A DNA stretch of 64,000 nt from Symsagittifera roscoffensis (Eukaryota; Xenacoelomorpha; Acoela; Convolutidae), in the NCBI RefSeq assembly GCF_963678635.1, contig NC_087068.1, forward strand, positions 21,853,029 through 21,917,028, written 5' to 3'. The notes under the pieces were generated by a model. It saw nothing but the letters and a program-made list of their open reading frames with translations, was not told where the DNA came from and did no database searches. The number at the start of each line of letters is the position of its first letter. The stretch's first letter is position 1. Shown here piece by piece: positions 34,381 through 43,786 of the stretch. Position numbers and translations under genes: made by a program.

Positions 34381-34450
34381 TCCTGTCATTTTCGAGCCCA
34401 GGCCCTTGGCTGTCCCCCCAGGCATATTCGTTGCCTCGAGGCTAAAACGG
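34381..34450 (-). mobile_element. tRNA-like SINE head
   Basis: Minus strand A box TAGCCTCGAGG (34434-34444) and B-box-like GGCTCGAAAATG (34387-34398), 35 bases apart. The B box is imperfect, so this is the weakest of the three in this cluster. Confidence 0.4.
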
Positions 34451-34963
34451 CCAGGAACGAATAAAGGTTTGGAATCGTTATGAACCAAGATACAAGTGGT
34501 TCAATTGATTCTGTTCAAGTTGTTAACCGAAGAAAAAGTCGATATTCCAGTTTGATAACGCTTGTTATTCGCAAGCGTAAGAAAATGATTCAGTGATTTT
34601 GTTGGACAAATTGTTTGGAAGAATATGTCCATGATTCGAATTAATAACGCTTGGTGATCGCGCGCATAATAATCGCATACGTTATAATTCAGAGCACAAA
34701 GAATCAAGGAAAAAATCAAAAAAATTCAAGTAACACTTTTTATAGGGAAAATTAATTATTTTTTTTCAAAAAGAATAAAACTAATACTCCGTAAACATCT
34801 TGTAACTCAAAAACATCCACCAATGCAGCTTCGAAAATGGCATTCAGAAATATTGCAGAAAGCTGAACATTCAGAAAGAGCCCGAGCTACGGCAACTAAT
34901 CCGACATAAATAAACAGACAGACCAGTCCGACAAAGCAGAAAACTTCCTCGTTGAAAAAAAAA

Positions 34964-35036
34964 AGGTCCCGGCTGGACTCGAATCCCAAGCCTTTGTCGT
35001 CTCAAGTAGGTGTGTCACCTCTATGCCAGATGTGCC
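34964..35036 (-). mobile_element. tRNA-derived SINE head
   Basis: Minus strand A box TGGCATAGAGG (35018-35028) and B box GATTCGAGTCC (34975-34985), 32 bases apart, followed by a run of ten T on the same strand, which would end pol III transcription. Acceptor pairing is lacking, so a tRNA gene is unlikely. Confidence 0.6.
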
Positions 35037-35344
35037 AGGTGGTTGATTGATTTCAAATTTAATATACAGGAAGATGAAGCATCTGCAAAATCTTGTGAAC
35101 AAAGTCGTTTACGGGAAAATGGATACTAGGCTTTTTCCCGTAAACAGCTCCATTCACAAGATGTCGCATATGCTTCATAAATTTTGATGAAAATCGCAAG
35201 GGTTATTACAATCGAAGTTGACTAAAAGAAAAGGAAACTCCTTGCATTGAAATGTAACTGACAAAAACTCGCAATCAAGGTTAGTCGGACAATTCAAGTT
35301 TTCCCAAAAAAAAACATTCAATTCATACATATCGGAAAAAAACA

Positions 35345-35416
35345 AGGCTCGACCAGGATTCAAACTCCAGACCTTAGGACCCAAAAGCACGCGCGCTTTC
35401 CCACAAGACCAGTTAA
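35345..35416 (-). mobile_element. tRNA-derived SINE head
   Basis: Minus strand A box TGGTCTTGTGG (35401-35411) and B box GTTTGAATCCT (35355-35365), followed by GAGCC and T-rich sequence. It has the same orientation as the two copies within 1 kb. Confidence 0.55.
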
Positions 35417-36563
35417 AAAGGACAGAATTGTTTCATGATAAAGCTAGCTCAATTTCTTACAGATTTGTTGAAAAGGTTGTTAAAGCCGATTTCCACACTT
35501 CAGCGACTATTCAGAGTGAACAAGTCAGATCGAATTCTTATCATAGTAAAGGGCCGACTGGCACATACTCCCCGATCTGCAGAGAAGACTCGTCTTGTCA
35601 ATAGCAAGAAAACTTAACGCCATCAACAAAAAGTAAATCAACGTAGAAGCAGCCCTTGTAAGCAAGTCTCCGAAAAAATGAGCCCGATCATTAAAAAAAA
35701 CAAGATGAATCGAAATTTCAGTAGAAGAGCAAGTTACTTAAAATATGGTAAATAAGTCTCCATCCCTAAAAACACTATTTGATTCAAAAAAAATTTATCG
35801 AAAACAGCTATGCACCTGAACATAATTAAACATAAACCACATGCTGCAGACCATTACTGACCTCAAGATGATTGAAAACGTACAGCATCCAGCAACATGC
35901 AACATGATCGATCGCATATTCAATCAAGCTTACAAAAATAATTTGCTGAAAAATTTCACCATTATCACTCTCCATCGCGAACTTAACAAGCGTTTATTCT
36001 ACAAAATAATAATGACAATGCTAATCTGAATGGGAACAGAAAAGTGAAAGAACGAGATTTCAAAAAAAAACATGGAACATTTTTTCAGCGAAACATTCGG
36101 ATTTAAGACTTAAACTCAAAACATAGCTATCAGAATGTTGTAAAACTCTAAAAAGAACAAGGAAACCGAAAAATAATAATTAAAAACTTTTCGACTTTCG
36201 AAAAAAAAATTATGTATCAAATTAAAGCTCTTTGAACTCAGGATCATATTATGGATGACAGTTTTATGATAAAATTAACTTACTTAAAGAAAACTGGATC
36301 ATGGGTAAATTTTTCAGTCCACTGGGAAATCTTAAAACTAAAATCCACTTCCGAAATTAGAAGTCGTTCACGTTTTCCGCTTTAGTAATAGGAGCGCGCA
36401 ATTAACCTTATTTTTAACCTATTTAAATTGAACTCAAAAATTGCATATATGTCTAAGTTCATTACTATGCATGAATGCACTTGAGTAGTTATTAGTGCAT
36501 TTTAAGACTTTTTCCTTTGTTCTTTTACGCGTATTAACTACCATTTTGAACTGATCACAGCAA
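35417..36563. other. Intergenic stretch with a dispersed-repeat copy
   Basis: About 36115-36490 is a copy of the family at 20085 (CATAGCTATCAGA, AAACTGGATCATGGG, GTCGTTCACGTTTTCC). No gene is seen from 35417 to the synaptogyrin stop codon. Confidence 0.5.
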
Positions 36564-38702
36564 TCACCTTTGGTTTATAATCCTGATTACTGTACTGTTT
36601 ATTACTGTTTCGCATGCTTCTTCTACATTAATTATTAACAAACCGAAGCTCTGGTTGTGGTAAGCTGCTTCCTGTCCTAAATCTGGGTAGTAGCCATCCG
36701 CAGGTCCCCCACCTATGTCCTCGAAGCCCTGAGAGGGACTGAACTCTGCAGACACTCCCTCCTTGAACCGTCTGAATGCCAGGTACGTTAGAATTCCCTG
36801 TATCAAAACAGATTGGTTCAAAACGGAGTACCTCTGATTAGATCATTTACGTTTGAGCAAGAAATACATGCGTAAGAAAGAACCACGTCGTTTTTGTTGC
36901 TAGATTGTCTGTTAATAGTTTGTTTATACATATAGCTTATTATCCCTCATCTGATGATAAATTAGGGTAGATTTTGGATGTCTTTGATTTCGGTGGGGGT
37001 GTATGGCTTTGATCAAAGCCAAGGTTTTCTCGAAGACCTAAAAAAAACCCTAGATTTTCTCTTGTAACAAAAGTTCTTCAACTCTCACACAAATTTGTCT
37101 AAGTAAGGGGGACATTTGAGCTAATTGAATAGCCAGTTAATATTTGATCGATTGATCAACTAACCCACGGAGGAATAGAGAAGAAGGAGAAGGCGATGGC
37201 CGCCTTGATGTCGCCGGCATCTTCATAATCTTTGCCTTTCGGAGTCAATCGACCGACCGAGGTCTTTCTCCACGCATCACACAAGTAGCAGAAGGTTACG
37301 AACCACATGAAGGTCCAGATTCCGGAAAAAACTAAGTCTGACAGGACTGCGTACTTTCTATGTTTAATGTTGGAGAAGTGATCAAACAACGCGTCTACCA
37401 CTAGGAACACTATGCAGGCTAGAAATGCTATCACTCCTATAAAAACATCATAAGAGTAGGCTTACAGCAGTGAGAGTTAAATATTTCCTGCACAGCCAAC
37501 AGAGTAGGAAAAGTATCAATGAACTCAAGGACAGCAACAAAAAATGAAAATTTTGATCTTCAAAGAACAAAAATTTTAATTTGAAGCTCATTCATTATCA
37601 AGAATATTATATGATCTAAACTTTTCCCAAAAAAAAAACTAACCCAATGTGGAAATACTGGATCAATTCCGCTGGGAAATCTTGAAAAAAATCCCCTTTC
37701 TGAATCTTCTTTCATTTGCTCCGTTAGCTCTTTTGTTGTTGGAAAGCCCAATCTGCCTAGTAGTTAGCAAATGGATTTGAAGTAATCTTAGGACAAATTC
37801 AAATCAAACCGCAAAAAAGATACAATCTAATGTGAACAATTATTTTACTTTTTTTCTGAAAAAAAAAAACATTCGACCTAAATAAGTGTCTTCATTTCGT
37901 TCATTGGCACTTAACATCAGGGCTTGGTAAAAGTCAATTGGTGACCAATTAATTGCAATTAATTGGATACAATTAATTGACTTCTTTGTTTTTCCAATTT
38001 TTGACAATTGACAAAATCCGCCAATTAATTGAAGGTTTGCTAACTTTGAAATTTATATGATTTTGTCTTAGAAATGTAAAGCTATTATTGATTTACAGTG
38101 TACAAAGAAATCAGCGGACAGTGTTTATCAAGATGAACGATATTTGAGGCCAACTTCCAACATGGCAGAAAGATTTTTCAAAGCGGGATTTGCTTTTGGT
38201 GACTTACGACAGAGTATTTTGCCGATGAACCTTGAAATGCAGCTGTTTCTGAATGTTAACAATCAATTTTGGTCGAAAACTGACGTTGCTAAAGCTATGA
38301 ATGAGAGCCAATTAATTGCAATTAATTGATAATTGACAAAGCTTGAGCAAACAATTCAATTAATTGACAATCTTTTCAGGTAATTGACTTTTTGTCTACC
38401 AATTGACTTTTACCAACCCCTGCGTAACATTATGCTTTACTTTTTCACAATAGATAAAACTTACCAATTGCTACTGAAAAACGACACGCATTGTCGTCAG
38501 CGTTCATTTGGCAAACAGCGTCACCAGTGTAATCTTTTTCATCGGTCAAAACTAGCCATGCACCTGTTGAGATACAAGCGAAAACAACTATTGAGAATAG
38601 CCAGCACACAACTCGAGTAATAACTTGAGGTTTTTTGATAAAACTCATTGGATCGAAAGCTCCCCCAGCCATACCGGCACCATAAGCTCCTGGCGAGGAC
38701 AT
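36564..38702 (-). CDS. SYNGR: Synaptogyrin, three exons
   Basis: A four-pass MARVEL-domain protein of synaptic and transport vesicles, acting in vesicle biogenesis and exocytosis. Exons on the minus strand are 38702-38465, 37436-37165 and 36797-36564, giving 247 residues. Both introns are GT-AG and keep the frame: GTAAGT at 38464, ATAG before 37436, GTTAGT at 37164 and ATACAG before 36797. Family marks are GAFDPMSFIKKPQVITR in the N-terminal tail, membrane segments near 33-52, 80-96, 112-130 and 156-180, RKYAVLSD, FSGIWTFMWFVTFCYL, AAIAFSFFSIPPW and ILTYLAFRRFKEG. The tail after residue 220 is not conserved and may read into intron sequence, so a further 3' exon is possible. An AG at 38724-38723, 20 bases before the ATG, could be a splice or trans-splice acceptor. 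Intron 1 holds repeats and a hAT remnant. Confidence 0.92.
37490..37917 (+). repeat. Dispersed repeat copy in synaptogyrin intron 1
   Basis: Carries ACAGCCAACAGAGTAGG, ACTGGATCAATTCCGCTGGG and TCATTTCGTTCATTGGCACT in family order. The copy was later cut by the hAT element at 37918 and resumes after 38422. Confidence 0.6.
37918..38422 (+). mobile_element. hAT transposon remnant, internally deleted
   Basis: The 505-base element begins CAGGGCTTGGTAAAAGTCAA and ends in the near-complement TTGACTTTTACCAACCCCTG. It is flanked by CTTAACAT (37910-37917) and CGTAACAT (38423-38430), an 8-bp target duplication with one mismatch. CAGGG ends and 8-bp duplications define hAT. Subterminal AATTAATTGCAATTAATTG motifs occur at both sides. 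It carries the C-terminal piece of a transposase (next entry) and sits in synaptogyrin intron 1. Confidence 0.88.
38144..38329 (+). pseudogene. hAT transposase C-terminal fragment
   Basis: The frame reads PTSNMAERFFKAGFAFGD, then LRQSILPMNLEMQLFLNVN and ends WSKTDVAKAM. This matches the hAT dimerisation region at the end of BED-type hAT transposases (P-S/T-S-x-x-x-E-R-x-F ... R-x-x-L-x-P). The catalytic RNase H-like core is deleted, so it cannot be active. Confidence 0.8.
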
Positions 38703-38899
38703 GACGCAAACCAGGTTGATATCTGAAATTATAACCTCGCAGTTTTTTAAGTAATCAACAATTGTACACTCCCACGGCTTTAAATTAATTCTACATCAGG
38801 GACGTAATAATTACTGAAATACGTCTTTAAAAATGTCATGAACAACGTAGTGATCTATACTCTTGTATAGATCTTGATAAATTTTTTGATTTTTTTCAG

Positions 38900-39330
38900 G
38901 AAAAAATCTTAAAATTTGTTTTTCATGCTCAAATTAGATTTTTCGCGGGCCTTTTGATTTCTTTTTAAATTCCGTTCACTTCTTTCGTTGAAAGGAAGAC
39001 AAACTCCACTATCGAACAGAAAAACTGTAATGGTCACGAAAAACGTCATCGAATTCTAGTTGGGAAAGCGCATTTTGATTTCCCAGCGGAATAAAAAAAT
39101 TATATTTGATCCAGTTTTCTAAAACTGGGTTAATTATATCAAAAAAAATTCTATCATTAATTGTTCTGGAATTTCAAAGGGCCTCACAGTCATATATTTT
39201 TGTCTTTGAAATTCAAAAGTTTATTTTTTTCATAAACAAACCAGTATTTTTTCTTCATTTTTCTGTGTTCATGACTCTTTTCCAACAATCTGTTGGCTAT
39301 GTTCAAAAATTTGACACATCACTTCACAAA
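38900..39330 (-). repeat. Dispersed repeat copy, inverted
   Basis: Read on the minus strand it has GAACATAGCCAACAGATTG (about 39286-39304), AGAAAACTGGATCAA (near 39107-39121) and GCTGGGAAATC (39081-39091), the same blocks as the plus-strand copies. It lies upstream of synaptogyrin. Confidence 0.6.
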
Positions 39331-39849
39331 ATAAGGTAAAAACGGTCTGGTTTAGAGCTATGGTCCCGAAGTTTTTGATGAACCCATGGCTCGTTACGAA
39401 ACATGATGCCGCTAAAACAATTGCTTCACGCGGATGAAACCAAAAAATTCTTAAAAATTCAATCATCAAATAAATTGATGATTGACTAATATCACAACTT
39501 TGATTTTTTTACTCCCTAAATTACTGGCAGAAGTTAAACGGACCATACTTCAAAACGAGGTTTTTATCGGCACTAAAATCCTGAACGAGTACCGACAAAA
39601 CAACGCTCAAAGTAATTTGCTATTATCTAATTCAGGTCTAAATTGATCGTCGAGTCAGATTTTGTTCGAAGTGGACACTTTTCTCTGAAATTTTTTTTTC
39701 TTTTCAAGGTAATCAGAAGGTCAGAAGTATCATAGTAACCGAGGTTACAGTCAGGAGTCCCTTCATCACGTATTCCAGTCAAAATTCTTGGAATTTTCTA
39801 GATATGGAAGTGATATCTCCATTGGTAGATAAGAGTTTTGGTAGTTAAG
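39331..39849. other. Intergenic stretch
   Basis: No gene recognised. Part (39360-39425) resembles sequence near 32530 (CATGATGCCGCTAAAACAATT), so it is likely more old repeat. Confidence 0.4.
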
Positions 39850-40160
39850 AGTTTTACTATTGTTTTTGTTCAGCAGATAAAAATCATAATCTACATCGCA
39901 GATGGATCAATCCTTTCCCTCAACTCCTAGCTTCTCATAATCTGAAAACAAATTTAGATGTCATTAATTTGATTCAGGACATGACCAGAAGCTACAAGTT
40001 CATAAAAACAGAGTTACAGTTTCCTCCCGAGAACCCTCCGGATTCTGGAATACTGGCAAATAACAGTCATATTTCTTCCCGGAAGACTGGACACGTCGAC
40101 CCAATACCCTTCCTGATTCTCGGGATTCCTGTTGTAACGATTGTAGCCAGTTTGATAAAA
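39850..40160 (-). mobile_element. Diverged LTR fragment related to the 21.8-kb element
   Basis: The stretch repeats, in order, blocks of the LTR middle: TTGTTTTTGTTCAGCAGATA, GCAGATGGATCAATCCTTTC, CTCAACTCCTAGCTTCTCAT, CAGGACATGACCAGAAGCTA and CCCTCCGGATT. Identity is about 75-80 percent, much lower than between the element's own LTRs. It is an older relic lying 190 bases outside the 3' LTR. Confidence 0.75.
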
Positions 40161-40349
40161 ATTAGGTATATCACCATGCAGGGGCAAATTTTAAAGTAGT
40201 AGTAACAAATTTTAAAAAATAAAAACTTGAAAAATAAATTGAAAATGAAATTTTCAGAGACTATTTTCAGGAGCTGTTGTTTAGATTTCAGGTGTCCAAT
40301 ATCTGCCGGGTTATATCGACTGATAATAACATCCGTGCTTTTCAACGTC

Positions 40350-41269
40350 TGTAACATTCGCCCGGAAGATACATATCAACGGAAGACAAAACTAAGTCTT
40401 AAGACGACTGGCTAACGTCTAAACAGAGCTTTGCATGCTTTTCACCGTCTCTACCAAGCCAGTACTTTTCGGTGGTCTTTCTAACATCGGGTCGACAAAA
40501 ACGTTACTGCTTTCGGCTTCGGTCAAAACACTCAAATTAACTAGATTACATGCAGAAACAGTGAGCTCATGGCTGGGTCTCAGTATCCCCAGACCACGAG
40601 GTCACTCCTAAAAACAGGGCTACTACTTATTATATTACGATTGTTTTTGTTCAGTAGATAAAAATCATCATCTCCATCGAAGATGGATCAACCCTTTCCC
40701 CCAACTCCTAGCTTCTCATCCTTATCAAAAATGAATCTAGATGTTAATTAAATTCAAATCAGGACATGACAGGAAGCTAAAAGTTTATGTAACAGGATAA
40801 AAGTTTCAGTTCCTTTACCCCTCCGGATTGACAAATCTGCTGGATCAAGCTTACTAATCCTGATTTCTTCTTAATCCGGAAGGCCGTCTTTCACCCTTCA
40901 CCGTTGTTCGCAACGGCCTTGCAACTATTGTAGCGGCACAATAGTTGCAACTTGGAGTGTTCTCTGTTACTCTGTAACTCGTTTTCGTTTTCCAATCTCG
41001 ATTTCGTAGTTGTTGTTAGCGCAGCTAATGTTGTTCTGTTTTTCTTTCTTGTTTTAGCCAAAATGGCCGTTTCTGACGTTTCTCAGAAATATGACGTCAT
41101 AATTCGAATTTTTGAAATTTTAAAATACCAGAATATTCCAGCCCTCACCGTCTGGCCAATCGTTCCAATAACGTTCTTAGTTCTTAATAATCACCAATCC
41201 GGAAGGCTCGCTGCTAAAAATTCGGATTCTGCAGAGATTGCATTTTTCACATTCTGGTCGAATGTCACA
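40350..41269 (-). mobile_element. 3' LTR of the 21.8-kb element
   Basis: Starts TGTAACATTCGCCCGG and ends GAATGTCACA on the plus strand. Compared with the 5' LTR it has about 20 to 25 substitutions and small indels, concentrated at the R-U5 end. The TATA box is lost here (TTTGCATG in place of TTTATATG at about 40433). It contains CCGGA boxes at 40818, 40873 and 41196. Confidence 0.93.
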
Positions 41270-41899
41270 TACTCCCCGGACACTCCGGTCAATGTCCTCA
41301 TTGAATCACGCAATATTCGTAAAATGGTCACAGTGTCATCGAACAGAATTTACAAAATGCACGAAACTACTTTTATCCACGTCACATCGACTCACTGCAG
41401 AATATAAATGGCATCATACTACATCACTATAGCCTTCAAATTCCCTCATTAATCTGCACATTGAGGATATGACTTAAGATAAAACATATTTTCTGACTTC
41501 CAATGTCAATGTCCCGATTAAAACTTTTTCTCTTAGATTTAAAAGGTGTTGGCTTGCAGGACAGTCCTGCCAACCAACAAGCTAAAATTATCCTACTACG
41601 CTTTTCCCTTCGGAAATCTTGCTTGTTATTGTCCTGAATAATAAAACTAAGAAACTCTGTGGCTAGAAAGAACAATGAAACAATCTCCCTCTTCGAGAGA
41701 TTACTCAAGCCTTCCATGTCACCACAAAGTGATCAGTTCTCCTAGCTGATTAAAAACAGTCATGCAGGCTGGAATATTTAAATATACTCCTTCACTTAAG
41801 CCTTCCTACATAAATAGTAAGTGAGAGTCTCTAAAGCCACTTCAACTAAAATTAAATTGCAAATCTATAAATGCAAATCTCAAAACTCAACTTAATGTT
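41270..41899 (-). other. 3' untranslated region and polypurine tract of the element
   Basis: Between the last ORF and the 3' LTR. GGGGAGTA (41277-41270 on the minus strand) directly abuts the LTR and is a candidate polypurine tract. The minus frame at 41436-41717 has no recognisable domain. Confidence 0.5.
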
Positions 41900-42475
41900 T
41901 CAGTTTTCAATTACAACTTGGTTGCTTGGTTTCTCACTTGAGTTTTTCACACACATAAACTCGTCCTGGAAATTCTTTTCACCGCGGTAGTCACTGCATT
42001 CCGATGACTCACGAGAGCTCGCTTTCAAAGCTCCTGCTCCAATGTCCAGCTGATATTCACTGTACACCCTGCCGTGCTTCGACATATGCTTTTTCGCATA
42101 CTCGTACAACCATGCAGTCATGTTAGCTCTGAACCATGGCATCAATCGTTTTCTTGCCCATATCTTCTTCACTTCCATCGGAATGTTTAGAACTTTGCAC
42201 ATTGTCTCAAAAAGATCTAAATCTTTTAGACAATCTAATTTCCGCAACTGTTCTCTCGTCGGTGCCTCCTGTTTGTTATTTTCTCTCACATGAGCTTCCA
42301 GCCATTGTATCGCCATCATAACTCCCACTATCACTATCGTTACGGGCTGTGATGAATCTGGTAAACCCATGGAGAGCAGCTCTCCAGAGTCCCAGATCAA
42401 CATCAGATTACTACGCTTGGGATACCAGTAGGTCTGCAGCAAGCAGTGGCAAGGAAACTCGTCATGCGTCAACAT
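41900..42475 (-). CDS. Element ORF O: 191-residue protein, unknown
   Basis: The last ORF of the cassette. Its ATG lies 13 bases after the stop of the preceding ORF, so the two are packed as a polycistron. It has one hydrophobic run (PVTIVIVGVMMAIQWL, about 44-59) and then a mostly helical charged part (LFETMCKVLNIPMEVKKIWA), with no signal peptide or cysteine pattern of an envelope. Function unknown. The position at the 3' end is where retroviruses place env or accessory genes, but nothing in the sequence shows that role. Confidence 0.65.
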   Translation of the reverse strand: MLTHDEFPCHCLLQTYWYPKRSNLMLIWDSGELLSMGLPDSSQPVTIVIVGVMMAIQWLEAHVRENNKQEAPTREQLRKLDCLKDLDLFETMCKVLNIPMEVKKIWARKRLMPWFRANMTAWLYEYAKKHMSKHGRVYSEYQLDIGAGALKASSRESSECSDYRGEKNFQDEFMCVKNSSEKPSNQVVIEN

Positions 42476-42488
42476 GATGCTCCTCCAA

Positions 42489-43778
42489 TTACGTTTTCCC
42501 TTTCGCTGAGTTACCAGTTTTCATCGATATTTCTGAATCCACCTTCGTCTTTCCAACTCTCCTCGGCATCACTCTGCTGCCTAACTTCATTTTAATCGCA
42601 TTGATTTTATCAATCACCATTTTTGATCGTATCGTCCCTCTCCTGGTTCTTGACAGATACACCACCTCTCCTTCATCGTCCTGCGGTGTCATCTTGATGG
42701 GAGAATTCGCTTCACTCTCATCAGTGGCTGAGTCGATCAACAACTCACTCAGTCTCCCTTCACACTCATCAAGCTTGTCAAGGACTTCTCTCATCAAGGG
42801 TTGGTTGAGACCCGTTTTTAGAATAGACTGGGTCCCATAGCTTTGAACCACGGTCCAGACTTCTTCCATAAACGCCACTCTGTCCAGCTTGCATCCCGTC
42901 CTACTCTCGTGGTCTCGGTGATGTACTTCCCATTCTTCTTCGGGCAGCGTTCCCAAGAAAGGTACTCTGGCTGAGGCCTCTATTCTTCTCCTCCGAGGTG
43001 ATTCCATGAGGATTCTCTGGTCGTTATTTCTTGAATTGCCAGGAGAGCTGCTCTCCGGCAAATTCCGTTTCATTTCCATAAAGGCTGACGGAGGCTCCAG
43101 TGTCGAGATGCCTTCATCCGCTGGCTCAGTCGTTTCCAACGTATCTGCATTGTTCTCAAGATCACTGAAGATATTGAAATCCAGGCTGGATGTTCCTCCT
43201 GTCGATGCCCTGTCGTCTTCCCCACCAGCTTGATCTTGTTGCATGGGTTCTTCGGTTTGACGGCTTCCACCCTGTCCGTCATTTCCTTCAGACTTATCCT
43301 TGTTCGAGCTCGATGGTCCTTGTTCGTCATTGTCGGCTTCTTCCTGGAATCTCGGTATGAGCAATACACCGGCCGATTTATCTTCCTCTTCTCCATGGAC
43401 CACTTTGATTTCTTCGCAGCCGAAGGGTGCTAGGAAAGTTCTCGTCTGCAATATTCCTCCCACTTTCATCTCCTTTTTCACACTGGTCAGGATTAATGAG
43501 GCTTCAGGCAATTCGGTCCTGCCTCTCATCCTCATCGGAGCTAAGCCTAATTCTTTCCATTCCTCATCAAATCTTCCAGACTTGGGAGTTGCGGCGTTGC
43601 TTATTCGCCTTCTCGTCGCTTGATCCGTGTATGCGAATCGTGTGTACTGTAACACGGCGGCATTTCTCCCTACAAAGTATGGATCCATCGTTCTCACGAA
43701 ATTCCCTACTCTCCTTTCATTGGCTTTGAATGCTCCCAATCTAGGAGTCTGTACCACGGAGACTGCTCCGAGCAACAT
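42489..43778 (-). CDS. Element ORF N: C-terminal part of large unknown protein
   Basis: 429 residues following ORF M in another frame. The open frame extends upstream past its Met into a stretch that continues the M sequence, with the shift near 43835. So M and N look like one protein of about 1,430 residues broken by a one-base indel. The first 100 residues are globular (GNFVRTMDPYFVGRNAAVLQ); 140-270 is acidic, Gln/Ser-rich linker; the end is basic (KLGSRVMPRRVGKTK). No known domain recognised. Confidence 0.7.
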   Translation of the reverse strand: MLLGAVSVVQTPRLGAFKANERRVGNFVRTMDPYFVGRNAAVLQYTRFAYTDQATRRRISNAATPKSGRFDEEWKELGLAPMRMRGRTELPEASLILTSVKKEMKVGGILQTRTFLAPFGCEEIKVVHGEEEDKSAGVLLIPRFQEEADNDEQGPSSSNKDKSEGNDGQGGSRQTEEPMQQDQAGGEDDRASTGGTSSLDFNIFSDLENNADTLETTEPADEGISTLEPPSAFMEMKRNLPESSSPGNSRNNDQRILMESPRRRRIEASARVPFLGTLPEEEWEVHHRDHESRTGCKLDRVAFMEEVWTVVQSYGTQSILKTGLNQPLMREVLDKLDECEGRLSELLIDSATDESEANSPIKMTPQDDEGEVVYLSRTRRGTIRSKMVIDKINAIKMKLGSRVMPRRVGKTKVDSEISMKTGNSAKGKT

Positions 43779-43786
43779 CCTTCTTA

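Noticed and set aside
40952-41407. 151-residue frame in the left LTR, and its counterpart at 61854-62159
   Set aside because: Both are inside LTR copies, antisense to the element, and the shared part ends with the LTR border.
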